This document shows, in pieces, positions 1-7,781 of a stretch of DNA of 29,275 nt. The stretch spans positions 1 through 29,275 of the forward strand of contig CAZMRQ010000013.1 of the NCBI GenBank assembly GCA_964568795.1. The letters are read 5' to 3'. The notes below the pieces were generated by a model. It was given only the letters and a program-made list of their open reading frames with translations. It searched no databases and had not been told where the DNA came from. Source of the stretch: CAZMRQ01 sp964568795. GTDB taxonomy: Bacteria; Pseudomonadota; Gammaproteobacteria; Comchoanobacterales; Comchoanobacteraceae. Position 1 is the stretch's first letter. Each line of letters opens with the position of its first letter. The translations under genes and the position numbers were made by a program.

Positions 1-1
1 G

Positions 2-142
2 ATTGGCGAAGGTCAAGACCCAGAGTCAGTCGACAGCGACGATGGGAGGCAGTGCCGGCACGATATTGTGACGGCCTCGGGTGCATTTGAAGTGTTGAGG
101 CATATGTTTTTATGTGCCGATAAATTAGAGGGGCTCAACTAG
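2..142 (+). CDS. C-terminal end of an unidentified protein (5' truncated)
   Basis: An open frame runs from the window edge without a stop to TAG at 140-142, giving about 46 residues. The tail is acidic at first (PESVDSDDG) and then reads like an amphipathic helix (GAFEVLRHMFLCADKLEGLN). The start lies outside the window. I do not recognise the family. The frame could be chance, since 46 open codons are not strong evidence alone, but it stays open over G+C-richer sequence than the intergenic region that follows it. No terminator is visible after the stop. Confidence 0.4.
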   Translation: MGEGQDPESVDSDDGRQCRHDIVTASGAFEVLRHMFLCADKLEGLN

Positions 143-275
143 ATTATGGGCAATAAAAGCAAATCATGGCATAAAAACAGGATGATGCAAGATAAAAGCC
201 TTGCCCAGCGAGTTATCTGTTATTGATGTAATTTGGTGCCAGAAATGGCGTATTATGACAGTATTCAGATTGAAG

Positions 276-308
276 CCTTTTTGTCTCAAAACATCTGAAC
301 CCATGCAG
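276..308 (-). repeat. Dispersed intergenic repeat, copy A (short, diverged)
   Basis: Read on the minus strand this has the start of the 69-base element seen at 1818-1886 and 16248-16316: CTG-N-AT-N-GGTTCAGATGT, then GAGACAAAAA. About 16 of the first 18 positions match copy B, then one base is missing and similarity fades after roughly 33 bases. It lies between the tail gene ending at 142 and the promoter of the ATPase gene. It could be a degraded copy or only the conserved core of a longer element. Confidence 0.5.
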
Positions 309-313
309 CGATA

Positions 314-341
314 TTGACAATCAAGAAGATTTATGTAAATA
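314..341 (+). promoter_or_regulatory. Probable sigma70 promoter of the DUF4143 ATPase gene
   Basis: A perfect -35 hexamer TTGACA (314-319) is followed after 16 bases by TAAATA (336-341). Transcription would begin near 348, about 28 bases before the ATG at 376. A weak ribosome binding site AGG lies at 366-368. This suggests the ATPase is transcribed on its own. Confidence 0.55.
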
Positions 342-375
342 TAGAACTGTATACCATTTTTGCATAGGTTAAGAT

Positions 376-1521
376 ATGAAATACACCCCAAGGGTTGTTG
401 AAAGTAAGCTTGAAGAGTATATCACGTTTTTTTCAGTCGTCGGACTTACAGGACCACGCCAGTCTGGTAAGTCAACTATGTTATTAAATAAGTTCAAGAG
501 TTACAGATATATCAGTTTTGATGACCTGAGAGTTGTTGAAGCTTTTTATGATGACCCAGAAAAGTTTATGAGAGTATACAGCCATCATGTCATTTTTGAT
601 GAAGTACAGAAAGTTCCCGAAATATTCAATTATGTCAAAATTTTAGTTGACAAGGATAGGTCAACCACTGGGAAGTTTATACTGACAGGCTCTAGTCAGT
701 TTTCCTTGATGAAAAAAATCTCAGAATCATTGGCTGGAAGAATTGGGTTACTGTCATTATTGCCATACCAATATTCTGAAACCTCAGATCAACATAAAGA
801 TAATTCAGTGTTTCTAGGCGGATATCCCGAATTGGTTGAAAAGAATTATGCTTTATTCAGCGATTGGTTTGCATCGTATATGAACACGTATGTCAATACT
901 GATGTAAGAGCTCTGACAAATATTGGTGATTTACGTGATTTCAATAAGCTCATTCACCTTTTGGCAGTGAATGCGACTCAACAGTTGAATATGTCGATTT
1001 ATTCAAAACATCTGGGAGTAGATGTCAAGACGATTAAACGGTGGATATCTATATTAGAGGCATCTTATATCATATTCCTTTTGCCACCGTTCTATGACAA
1101 CCTCGGAAAGAGAATTGTCAAGGCACCAAAAATATATTTTTATGATACTGGTATGATTTCTTATTTAGTAGGAATTGAAACAAGAGCACATTATGAAAAG
1201 GGCCCCATGTCAGGAAGTATTTTTGAAAATTATATTGTGTCAGAAATAGTTAAAAATGAAACTCACAAAAAGACTAATTCTCATTTATATTATTACAGAA
1301 CAAGTAATGGTGTTGAAGTTGATTTGATATTAGATAGAAGATGTGCGAGGCGTTTCATAGAAATAAAACATGGTGAAACATATCATCCCAGAATGATAAA
1401 GCCATTAGAGTCCATAGTCTCAGAAAAAGATGAAGCCTTCCTGCTCTACAGTGGTGTGTCAAAAAACCTGTCAGATAAGGTCAATATCATGAACTATAGT
1501 GAATATTTTCATCATATGTAA
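376..1521 (+). CDS. AAA-family ATPase with DUF4143 and a PD-(D/E)XK-like C-terminus
   Basis: Member of the large family of prokaryotic AAA_14/DUF4143 ATPases, whose physiological role is mostly unknown. Visible in order: Walker A GPRQSGKST (about residues 26-34), Walker B HVIFDEVQ (about 71-78), a sensor-like ILTGSS (about 102-107), GRI (about 121), then the all-helical DUF4143 part with a winged-helix-like stretch (about 170-270). The C-terminus resembles a PD-(D/E)XK nuclease fold: FENYIVSEI, VEVDLIL, FIEIK. Length, 381 residues, is normal for the family. The gene has its own promoter and no operon partner, lies beside intergenic repeats and is more A+T-rich than the pepP-ubi genes, which fits an acquired accessory gene. 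Family certain; function unassigned. Confidence 0.88.
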   Translation: MKYTPRVVESKLEEYITFFSVVGLTGPRQSGKSTMLLNKFKSYRYISFDDLRVVEAFYDDPEKFMRVYSHHVIFDEVQKVPEIFNYVKILVDKDRSTTGKFILTGSSQFSLMKKISESLAGRIGLLSLLPYQYSETSDQHKDNSVFLGGYPELVEKNYALFSDWFASYMNTYVNTDVRALTNIGDLRDFNKLIHLLAVNATQQLNMSIYSKHLGVDVKTIKRWISILEASYIIFLLPPFYDNLGKRIVKAPKIYFYDTGMISYLVGIETRAHYEKGPMSGSIFENYIVSEIVKNETHKKTNSHLYYYRTSNGVEVDLILDRRCARRFIEIKHGETYHPRMIKPLESIVSEKDEAFLLYSGVSKNLSDKVNIMNYSEYFHHM

Positions 1522-1817
1522 AAATTGGCACAGTTTATGATTGCTGATCTATGAGAAGACAGTCACTTTATTGAGAGAAGCAAGTCGTGTTGAATAAAAA
1601 AATAGGCGGAATATAGGTCGCTGTAAAATTATTGTCTTCTTTGATCCGCTTTGCTGAGTTATCGGTTCTTTGATGTTGAGCTGGCATACTTTACTGCCGC
1701 TGTCATGGCTGCCAGAGTATGCGAGTCTGTGCTGCCGCAATCTCATCATAACATTTGGCAATCTTCCTCAACATTCGGTATGATTTTCTGCGGGAGATAT
1801 TTTATCTGCATAAGGCC
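1522..1817. other. Gene-poor stretch between the ATPase gene and dapB
   Basis: No convincing gene is present. A 70-codon minus-strand frame (1549-1761) has no ribosome binding site and resembles no family. The only signal is a strong Shine-Dalgarno AGGAGG (minus strand, 1821-1816) just before an ATG at 1811 that opens a 21-codon reading frame ending at 1746; the upstream side of this signal is repeat copy B. This may be a leader peptide, or the first codons of a destroyed gene. No transfer RNA or terminator is apparent. Confidence 0.4.
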
Positions 1818-1886
1818 TCCTTTTGGTTAAATTATGAGTCCTTATTTTATCACATATTTGTCTCATCCACATCTGAACCTATTCAG
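1818..1886 (-). repeat. Dispersed intergenic repeat, copy B, overlapping the dapB 3' end
   Basis: On the minus strand this 69-base segment aligns without gaps to 16248-16316; by hand count about 56 of 69 positions agree, including an identical 22-base core (ATAGGTTCAGATGTGGATGA plus GA). It begins with CTGAATAGG, inside the last codons of dapB, contains the dapB stop codon, and ends at the Shine-Dalgarno-like AGGAGG. It contains GTGATAAAAT, which could act as a -10 region; the other long copy has GTGATAGAAT in the same place. Confidence 0.7.
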
Positions 1887-2546
1887 GGCGTCATGCAACC
1901 CATATTGAAACCCTTGAATAGAAGCCATTTGCCGACAGGCAAAGAGTATTCCAGGAAGGTAATTTTGACGGTCGAAAACTTGGTGCTCAATTCTTAGCTT
2001 GTCATACTGGTTTGACAACAATATCTCTTGTTCAGCCATATAGCGATCATCTCGGTGTGACTCAATCTTAATTTGCTGTATATGTGGCTGTATCTTCTGC
2101 CGAGTTGCAATGGCAGTTTGTGAGGGCTGATCGTGTTTTTGGCTATGGTGCCGTTCTATGATCAGCGCTGTTTGATAGAATTTAGCTGCTTGCGCAGCAG
2201 CATTCATCATTAATACAGCCCCTATGCTGAAATTAGGTATTTGCCAGCAACTCGTGTGATACTCTGTACACCAGTGCTTCAATTTCTGCTGCTTTTCTTT
2301 GGTAATACCACTTGTTCCTAATACGAGTGGGATTTGTTTTGACATGATCAGCTGGACATGACGCATCACGTTACTTGCTCGAGTTAAATCCAGTATGAGG
2401 TCAGTATGAAGGGTGGAAATACATTCTTTGAGCTGATCATAGGAGCTGGCTCCACCTACAAGATAAAGGTCTGCTGTTTTCTCAATGCCTTGTGCTGCTA
2501 TTTGGCCCATTCTTCCGTTGATGCCATTGATAAATATACGCGTCAT
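1863..2546 (-). CDS. dapB: 4-hydroxy-tetrahydrodipicolinate reductase (DapB)
   Basis: NAD(P)H-dependent reduction of hydroxy-tetrahydrodipicolinate in the diaminopimelate/lysine pathway, cytosolic. The N-terminal dinucleotide-binding motif is INGINGRMG (from residue 5), followed by LVLGTSGI and NFSIGAVLMM. The catalytic signature is ERHHSQKHDQPSQTA: the HH-x-x-K core is intact, while the glycine of the usual PSGTA is Q. At 227 residues it is on the short side. I chose the ATG at 2546 because it overlaps the stop of the upstream transporter gene (ATGA), suggesting translational coupling; an in-frame start 45 codons earlier would lie inside the transporter. The last seven codons and the stop fall within dispersed repeat copy B, so the native C-terminus may have been replaced. 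Confidence 0.9.
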   Translation of the reverse strand: MTRIFINGINGRMGQIAAQGIEKTADLYLVGGASSYDQLKECISTLHTDLILDLTRASNVMRHVQLIMSKQIPLVLGTSGITKEKQQKLKHWCTEYHTSCWQIPNFSIGAVLMMNAAAQAAKFYQTALIIERHHSQKHDQPSQTAIATRQKIQPHIQQIKIESHRDDRYMAEQEILLSNQYDKLRIEHQVFDRQNYLPGILFACRQMASIQGFQYGLHDALNRFRCG

Positions 2547-3880
2547 AGTGCTTTTCCAAATAAGCTGACCAGTATTGCCAAGGGTGCAATAGTGCGGCAT
2601 ATCCAGCGGATAACTTTTATGAGATATGTGTTGTCTGAGATGCTTGTCCATGCTTTCTCTGGCAAGAGCCAGCCAGCACAAATAGTAAAACCAAAAGCAC
2701 CAATAGGAAGTAAATACTCGGTAGCTGTGCTGCTGAGGATATTAAAAAAAGGCCCCCCTTGAAATTGAAGTGTTGATCCTGTCGTAAATGAGAAAATAGC
2801 AGGAATAGCAAGTATAAAACTCACGCTACTGACTGCTAGACTAATAGAGAATCTACTTGCTTTAAATCTGGCTTGAGACATGACTACCCAAGGCTCAATC
2901 AATGATACCGTCGATGTGATTGCAGCAGACAGCAATAGAAGATAAAAAATACCGCCTAACCATGGGGCATGTGAATATGTTAAAATGGCTTTAGGAAGTA
3001 TGTCAAACATCAACGTTGCGCCACCAGATACATGCATGCCAGCATTGAAAATAATAGGAAATAAGGCAAAGCCACTAAGGAGTGCGCAAATAACATTCAA
3101 TAAAGAAATAGTTGTTGCCGCATAAGGGAGGTGAATCTTATCGGTGATGTAACAGCCATAAGTCAACATACACCCAGCGCCCAATGCCAAGGTAAATAAA
3201 GCATGCCCCAAGGCAGCCAAATAGATGCCACTGGTCAAAGTGCTGGGATCGAAGTGAAACATAAATTGGACTGTTTGGCTAAACCCTGGAGTGTTTATAT
3301 TATCCAGACAGAACATCAATAACAAAATCAATAGCAAAGGCATTAGTATGGTGCATGCGCGTTCCAGACCTTTATGGAGACCACGGCCGACGATAAATGC
3401 GCTCATAAGCATGATGAGTGCTGTTACAGCCATCAGTGTGAATGGGTCATTAAGAAGCTGCTGTTGCGCATTGGCACTATGGATCAAGGCGTCTTGCCCA
3501 TGAGCTATTAATTGAAAAAGATGATACAGTGCCCAGCTAGCTACTATGCTGTAAAAAGAAAAAATCACCAATAAAGTGATAGCGCCCAACCACCCTAATA
3601 GTGACCATCTGCGGCTGTGGCCGCGCGCAGTGGCAATGTCTACTAATGCATCTACAGGATTTTTTTTGGTGTGTTTTCCTAGCAGCATTTCTCCAATGAG
3701 CATCGGGACGCCGAGGACAAATAGGAAAAGGATATACAGTAGAACAAAAGAGCCGCCGCCATGTTGGCCTGCCTCATAGGGGAATTTCCATATATTGCCA
3801 AGTCCAACAACAGCTCCAGTGGTTGTAAGAATGAAACTGGTTGAGCTATTCCAAGACTGAGATATTTTTTTTGCTGCCAT
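2543..3880 (-). CDS. Sodium-dependent transporter, NSS/SNF (LeuT-fold) family
   Basis: Na+-coupled symporter of the neurotransmitter:sodium symporter family in the inner membrane; bacterial members usually carry amino acids. The family signature GAVVGLGNIWKFPY lies at residues 22-35 (the unwound TM1 that binds Na+ and substrate), followed by GGGSFVLLY. The TM6 counterpart GHALFTLALGAGCMLTYG is also clear. About 11-12 hydrophobic segments are visible over 445 residues, a typical bacterial length. The 3' end overlaps the dapB start by the 4-base ATGA. Pairing with a lysine-pathway gene hints at amino-acid uptake, but the substrate cannot be read from sequence. A promoter with a palindrome lies just upstream. 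Confidence 0.93.
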   Translation of the reverse strand: MAAKKISQSWNSSTSFILTTTGAVVGLGNIWKFPYEAGQHGGGSFVLLYILFLFVLGVPMLIGEMLLGKHTKKNPVDALVDIATARGHSRRWSLLGWLGAITLLVIFSFYSIVASWALYHLFQLIAHGQDALIHSANAQQQLLNDPFTLMAVTALIMLMSAFIVGRGLHKGLERACTILMPLLLILLLMFCLDNINTPGFSQTVQFMFHFDPSTLTSGIYLAALGHALFTLALGAGCMLTYGCYITDKIHLPYAATTISLLNVICALLSGFALFPIIFNAGMHVSGGATLMFDILPKAILTYSHAPWLGGIFYLLLLSAAITSTVSLIEPWVVMSQARFKASRFSISLAVSSVSFILAIPAIFSFTTGSTLQFQGGPFFNILSSTATEYLLPIGAFGFTICAGWLLPEKAWTSISDNTYLIKVIRWICRTIAPLAILVSLFGKAL

Positions 3881-3906
3881 AATGGGCTCTGTCGGGTGTG
3901 TTGTTT

Positions 3907-3935
3907 AGCATAGCGCTATGTTTTGGAATGATCAA
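3907..3935 (-). promoter_or_regulatory. Probable promoter of the transporter-dapB operon with operator-like palindrome
   Basis: On the minus strand TTGATC (3935-3930), a 17-base spacer and TATGCT (3912-3907) form a sigma70-type promoter about 27 bases before the ATG. A perfect 12-base palindrome CATAGCGCTATG (3909-3920) overlaps the -10 element and the spacer end, where a repressor dimer would block polymerase. No regulator gene adjoins. Confidence 0.5.
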
Positions 3936-3968
3936 GGCTATCTGTTCTCTTGTGATTCCATTGCTCTT

Positions 3969-5027
3969 TTATGCTGCTCCGGTTTGTTCACGGTACCACG
4001 GTTGCAATTGCATTAACTCAGAGAGTCCTAAGCCAGAGTCTATGACTGCACGGCCAAGACCACTCTGAGAGCAACGTCCTAAGAATGCTGATAAGTAATA
4101 GGCCTTGTTGATGTGATGGGACGTCATTGCTTGATGCTCTTGCCACCAGTACGGGGTGAGTTGACAATGAAGACCAAGCTGTTTTTCCATCATTTGAGCG
4201 CAGTAAAGCCCAGTATTTAAACCAAGTCCTGTTAATGGATGTATGCGGTGTCGGCTGTCCCCCAATAACCCGATACGCCCATGGTGACAGGGATTGATGT
4301 GCATGGCGGTTAATGGAAAGCTGTGTGCGGGGCTGAGAGCATGGTGTGCGCCAAATGGCAATGGGCTATTTTCACGTTCAGAGGGTGCGACATGGTGGGT
4401 GATGAAAATTGATTCATCAGCCTGGGCCATTGGCAAATACGCGTAGATGCCCCGTTCATGAAAATACTGGTAACTTCGTCCTTGATGCATCTTGTCTGTG
4501 CGGATGTGTTGCAGACTTGCACATGCTTTAAAGTCTATGTGGCTGGGTTCAGCTGGCAGTGTAGGCCAGCCCGCAAGTTCTCTGGTGGGGGAATGGTGTC
4601 CTTCAGCGATAATGAGGCTGTGATAGGGATGAGAATGTGCCGTCGTTTGAATGGCAACTTGAGAGATTTCCTGGATGGTTTCATTTAAAACTGTTAAGCG
4701 CGGGTGTTTTTCAATTTGCTCTTTTAACAACTTTCTCAATAGAGCTAAATCAACAAGGTAGGCCAGTGGTCTTTGATTTGCATGCACGGTAAGTTTGTAT
4801 TCAGGACCGAATACATGCATTGATTGAAAAATGCCGAATTGCGCGTGTGGACAGTGGATGTGTGTTTCGAGCCAGGACAATCTGTCGGGTGTGAGTGCTA
4901 CATGCATGCGAGGTGTTTTAGTGTTATTGCTCAGTAAGATGATCTGGTGGGGGGTGGTTTTTAGCAAGATCTTCGCACATAACCAAGCTATAAGTCCTGA
5001 GCCAGAGACGATGATGGGCGGAGTCAT
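3969..5027 (-). CDS. ubiI: FAD-dependent ubiquinone-biosynthesis hydroxylase, UbiI position
   Basis: Aromatic-ring flavin monooxygenase of the UbiH/UbiI/UbiF family acting on octaprenylphenol intermediates of ubiquinone synthesis, peripheral to the inner membrane. The Rossmann start is SGSGLIAW (residues 8-15, GxGxxA form), the middle motif LIIAEGHHSPTREL corresponds to the family's DG segment, and the second FAD motif GDSRHRIHPLTGLGLNTG is well preserved. At 352 residues it is somewhat short (about 400 is usual). Its start overlaps the stop of the preceding gene by ATGA. The symbol rests on the conserved order pepP-ubiH-ubiI; family is certain, the exact ring position hydroxylated is not. 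Confidence 0.82.
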   Translation of the reverse strand: MTPPIIVSGSGLIAWLCAKILLKTTPHQIILLSNNTKTPRMHVALTPDRLSWLETHIHCPHAQFGIFQSMHVFGPEYKLTVHANQRPLAYLVDLALLRKLLKEQIEKHPRLTVLNETIQEISQVAIQTTAHSHPYHSLIIAEGHHSPTRELAGWPTLPAEPSHIDFKACASLQHIRTDKMHQGRSYQYFHERGIYAYLPMAQADESIFITHHVAPSERENSPLPFGAHHALSPAHSFPLTAMHINPCHHGRIGLLGDSRHRIHPLTGLGLNTGLYCAQMMEKQLGLHCQLTPYWWQEHQAMTSHHINKAYYLSAFLGRCSQSGLGRAVIDSGLGLSELMQLQPWYREQTGAA

Positions 5028-5977
5028 TTGTTATGCAGCAGGTTTGTTTGCTGCCCCCATTGTTGGATAATGTGTTTGAGGATAGGTTGATGAGCCACGC
5101 TTGCTAATCCCAAACCAATGCCACATTTTTGATCAGATAAGCGTTGATAGAGCTGGGTGTATTGATAGCAATGTTGAGCGAGTGTATCAACTTGGTGGAG
5201 GTGGCCTGCTGAAAGGGCCATTGATTGCTCGATTATGAGATTAAATCCACGGGCAAGAATAGGAGCTATGGTGATTTGTGCTCGACCCAAAAGGGATATT
5301 TTGGGATTATGTGCCTGGTGAAGGGATGGCTTGATTTCAATTTGATGCGCTCTGTTGATTTCTTTCAAAGAAAGTCTGTTCCCCCAGTGACTAACTAATA
5401 AATCAGGATTAAAGTTGTTGAGACTTTGGCTGCTGGTTACAACACACGTTCCTTTTTTCCCATTTTCAGGAATCCAAGCCATCAGCCCATCAGGGATAAA
5501 ACGCTGGAAGGCCATTGATTGGGGCTGGGATAAAGTGCAGCGATAAACAAGGCAGTGAATCGGAGTACAGAGCTTTGTTGTGTGGTCGGGAATTTGTGTG
5601 GAATCCGTGACAATGATGTGTTGAGACTCTTCACATAGGTGGGCCCAGTCTGCTTGATTGATTATTTTGGCTGGGGCTGTGACTTTTTGTAATGCTTGAA
5701 GGCAGTCTTTGCTTGAAACAGAGAACCCAATGCCATCGGTATCATCAAACTCAAGAGTGCCCCATTGACCCAAAGCGCTTATCTCTAATTTCTTGATTTT
5801 AAAACCTTTCAGAGTGCAGCCTTTTTTTTTCAACAGCTGATATGCGCCTGATGTGAGTATAAAAGGTTTGTTCCATGTGTCAGGCATTTTTCCTAGGGAG
5901 ACAAGCTGTGAATTCTTGTTTGCCAGGAGTAAGTGTGCTGTTAGACCTGCTAAGCTGTTGCCCAAGATAGTTATCAT
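5024..5977 (-). CDS. ubiH: UbiH-position flavin monooxygenase homologue with eroded FAD motifs
   Basis: Placed as UbiH by synteny (pepP-ubiH-ubiI) and by overall resemblance: a nucleotide-fold start ILGNSLAGL, the GFSVSSKDCLQAL segment, and a C-terminal counterpart of the FAD motif. The motifs are degenerate. The GxGxxG start reads GNSLAG; the DG motif reads TDSTQ; the expected GNAAxxxHPxxGQGxNLG reads GRAQITIAPILARGFNL, lacking the conserved histidine and the GQG. The 317 residues are short for the family. The frame is intact and both ends overlap the neighbours by ATGA (5974-5977 and 5024-5027), so translation appears maintained. It may be a structural Ubi-complex subunit that no longer binds FAD, or an early-stage decaying enzyme. 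Confidence 0.72.
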   Translation of the reverse strand: MITILGNSLAGLTAHLLLANKNSQLVSLGKMPDTWNKPFILTSGAYQLLKKKGCTLKGFKIKKLEISALGQWGTLEFDDTDGIGFSVSSKDCLQALQKVTAPAKIINQADWAHLCEESQHIIVTDSTQIPDHTTKLCTPIHCLVYRCTLSQPQSMAFQRFIPDGLMAWIPENGKKGTCVVTSSQSLNNFNPDLLVSHWGNRLSLKEINRAHQIEIKPSLHQAHNPKISLLGRAQITIAPILARGFNLIIEQSMALSAGHLHQVDTLAQHCYQYTQLYQRLSDQKCGIGLGLASVAHQPILKHIIQQWGQQTNLLHNK

Positions 5978-7200
5978 GACATCATTGCTTCAATAGCGTC
6001 AATTTGTTTGATGGCAGAATCTGTCAGTACCTCGCACCCTGAGTGTGTGACTAAACAGTCATCTTCAATACGTATCCCTATTCCACGGTATTCTTTGGGC
6101 GCTTGCTGGTCATTGCTAGGGATGTAGAGGCCAGGTTCAATAGTCAGTGTCATATCTGTTGCTAGCTTAATGGGTTGCTTGTCATCTGCGGTGTAAGGGC
6201 ATGGATCATGCACATCAAGACCAAGCCAATGGCCAAGGCCATGTGGGAAATAGTTTTTGAGGCCAAGTGATGCACTTGCCAAATCATTAAAAAAGCCCCT
6301 TTGGTAGAGGCCTTCAGCAAGCACACTACAGGCTTTTTTGTTGAGATCTGGTATGGTGGCTCCGGGCTTGATTGCTGCAATGGCTGTTGTTTGGGCATGT
6401 AAGACAAGTTGGTATAGGTCTTTCTGGGGTGATGAAAATTTGCCATTGACAGGGTAAGTTCGAGTGACATCAGCGCACATTCCTTGGTAGATCCAGCCTG
6501 CATCAATCAACAGGAGCTCTCCGTCATTTATGGGATTATTATTGCCGGTGTAATGTAAAGTATTGGCGCGGCTTCCACCTGCCACAATGGCTGGGTATGC
6601 GGGTTGACGGACACCATAACAAGTGCCTCGATAGAAAAAGTAGCCTTCTATCTCGCGTTCATTCATTCCAGGTTGAACATAGCGCATAAGGTCATTGTGG
6701 CAGGTGGCAGATATTTGACAAGCTGTGCGCAGTGATGCTATTTCAGCAGCTGATTTGGAGATTCTGGCAAGATACAGTGCTGGATTGTAACATCTTCTCT
6801 GTCCAGGGTGAGATTCAATAAGTTTGTTGACATATTTGTCCTGGCTGTCACAGTATATGATCTTGCAGTCTTGTGAACAGAGCCACTCCTCTAGTTGATC
6901 AAGTGAATGCACGTGGTCAGCTAATGATTCAGCTTCTGGGTGTGTGTGGTAAAGGTAGTTTCCTTCCCACAATAGTTTCTTAAGATCTTTGGTTGGTAGG
7001 AACAGATGGCTGCGCCACTTGTTGTTCTGATGGAGCTGAATGAAGGTGGCATTATCAGTATTTAAACCAGAAAGATACAAAAATTGTCGGCAAGGATGGT
7101 AGGGGTAGGATACGTCGTTACTAAAACAACTCAACGGCCGGGCACGACTGATGACCATCGAGTCATTGGGAAGAGAGGCTAAAAAGGTATCCTTGGACAT
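5974..7200 (-). CDS. pepP: Xaa-Pro aminopeptidase (PepP)
   Basis: Dinuclear metal (usually Mn2+) M24 peptidase that removes N-terminal residues preceding proline; cytosolic. All five metal ligands can be read: D233 (LLIDAG), D244 (ADVTRTYP), H324 (HGLGHWLG), E355 (TIEPGLY) and E379 (GIRIEDD). The N-terminal creatinase-like domain includes FLYLSG and the basic/aromatic residues typical of PepP. The length of 408 residues is slightly below the E. coli enzyme. It is the first gene of the pepP-ubiH-ubiI unit and ends in an ATGA overlap with ubiH. It is divergent from the 7351 gene, with 150 bases between them holding both promoters; ygfB, often upstream in relatives, is not here. Confidence 0.95.
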   Translation of the reverse strand: MSKDTFLASLPNDSMVISRARPLSCFSNDVSYPYHPCRQFLYLSGLNTDNATFIQLHQNNKWRSHLFLPTKDLKKLLWEGNYLYHTHPEAESLADHVHSLDQLEEWLCSQDCKIIYCDSQDKYVNKLIESHPGQRRCYNPALYLARISKSAAEIASLRTACQISATCHNDLMRYVQPGMNEREIEGYFFYRGTCYGVRQPAYPAIVAGGSRANTLHYTGNNNPINDGELLLIDAGWIYQGMCADVTRTYPVNGKFSSPQKDLYQLVLHAQTTAIAAIKPGATIPDLNKKACSVLAEGLYQRGFFNDLASASLGLKNYFPHGLGHWLGLDVHDPCPYTADDKQPIKLATDMTLTIEPGLYIPSNDQQAPKEYRGIGIRIEDDCLVTHSGCEVLTDSAIKQIDAIEAMMS

Positions 7201-7291
7201 ATTTTTTTTCCGTGAGAGATGCTGTAAGATAACATATTTTCGTGGAAAAAGGGAATAATGACAGGGTTTAGAATAAAAGTCAGTATAAATC

Positions 7292-7320
7292 TTGCGACAA
7301 AATTAATCTGGTGTTAATAT
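7292..7320 (+). promoter_or_regulatory. Probable promoter for the zapA-position gene and 6S RNA unit
   Basis: TTGCGA (7292-7297) is separated by 17 bases from TAATAT (7315-7320), predicting a start near 7327, about 24 bases before the ATG at 7351. It faces away from pepP. The 6S RNA may be expressed from this promoter by processing or from one inside the small gene. Confidence 0.5.
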
Positions 7321-7350
7321 CTATATGACACTGAATATATAGAGATAAAT

Positions 7351-7566
7351 ATGGACATTTTAGACACCACCACTCAGAACTCTAAGAGATTAAATACCAG
7401 TCATCTTAATGAGAATGATATCGAGCATTTGTCACGTACAAATATCAAGATGAAACAACAGGTTGCTCAGTATATAGCTGTCATCAATGAGTTGCGCGGC
7501 AAATTAAAGACTGCTTTAAGAACGCTTAAGCATGTATCAAACACAATAGGAAAAAAAGTAAAATAG
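7351..7566 (+). CDS. Small helical/coiled-coil protein in the ZapA position
   Basis: A 71-residue charged protein, probably mostly alpha-helical, with a heptad-like central part (EHLSRTNIKMKQQVAQYI) and a basic end (IGKKVK). It sits directly upstream of 6S RNA, where zapA or the small coiled-coil family next to zapA lies in other gammaproteobacteria. It does not show a recognisable ZapA sequence, and ZapA is usually about 100 residues. It could be a diverged division-associated coiled-coil protein or an unrelated replacement. The start has the sequence AGAG nearby but no strong Shine-Dalgarno. That it is a real gene is supported by its own promoter and conserved location. Confidence 0.6.
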   Translation: MDILDTTTQNSKRLNTSHLNENDIEHLSRTNIKMKQQVAQYIAVINELRGKLKTALRTLKHVSNTIGKKVK

Positions 7567-7597
7567 CGTGGGCTATTTGCCTTGATGTTTTTCTATG

Positions 7598-7780
7598 TTA
7601 GTATATGTAGTGTACTGGGGTGGCTGTTGTCTAGTATTCCAGAATCGATACAAATACTTAGTGTCGGTGGTCGCTTTGCTCGTGTGTATGTCCATACGAT
7701 GGATGTCCTAAAGGCAAACATCACTGCAATGCTGAACCATGGGGTTCGGGGTCATAACACGACAGCACTCTGGTACTTTT
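7598..7780 (+). ncRNA. ssrS: 6S RNA
   Basis: 6S RNA binds the sigma70 holoenzyme as an open-promoter mimic and reprogrammes transcription in stationary phase. The position between the zapA-site gene and the 5-FCL gene is the conserved one. Sequence blocks match the E. coli RNA: GGTGGTCGCTTTGCTCG with CCTAAAGGCAAACAT (E. coli GGTTGGTGAGCATGCTCG and CCTTAAAACTG), and CTGAACCATGGGGTTCGGGG (E. coli TTGAACCAAGGGTTCAAGGG). The ends can close: AGTA (7600-7603) with TACT (7774-7777) and AGTG (7609-7612) with CACT (7766-7769). Ends are approximate. A 66-codon frame over this region has no coding support. Confidence 0.87.
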
Positions 7781-7781
7781 G

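Noticed and set aside
164..391. 75-codon minus-strand frame upstream of the ATPase gene
   Set aside because: It crosses the ATPase promoter and start codon, contains repeat copy A, and has no ribosome site or family resemblance.
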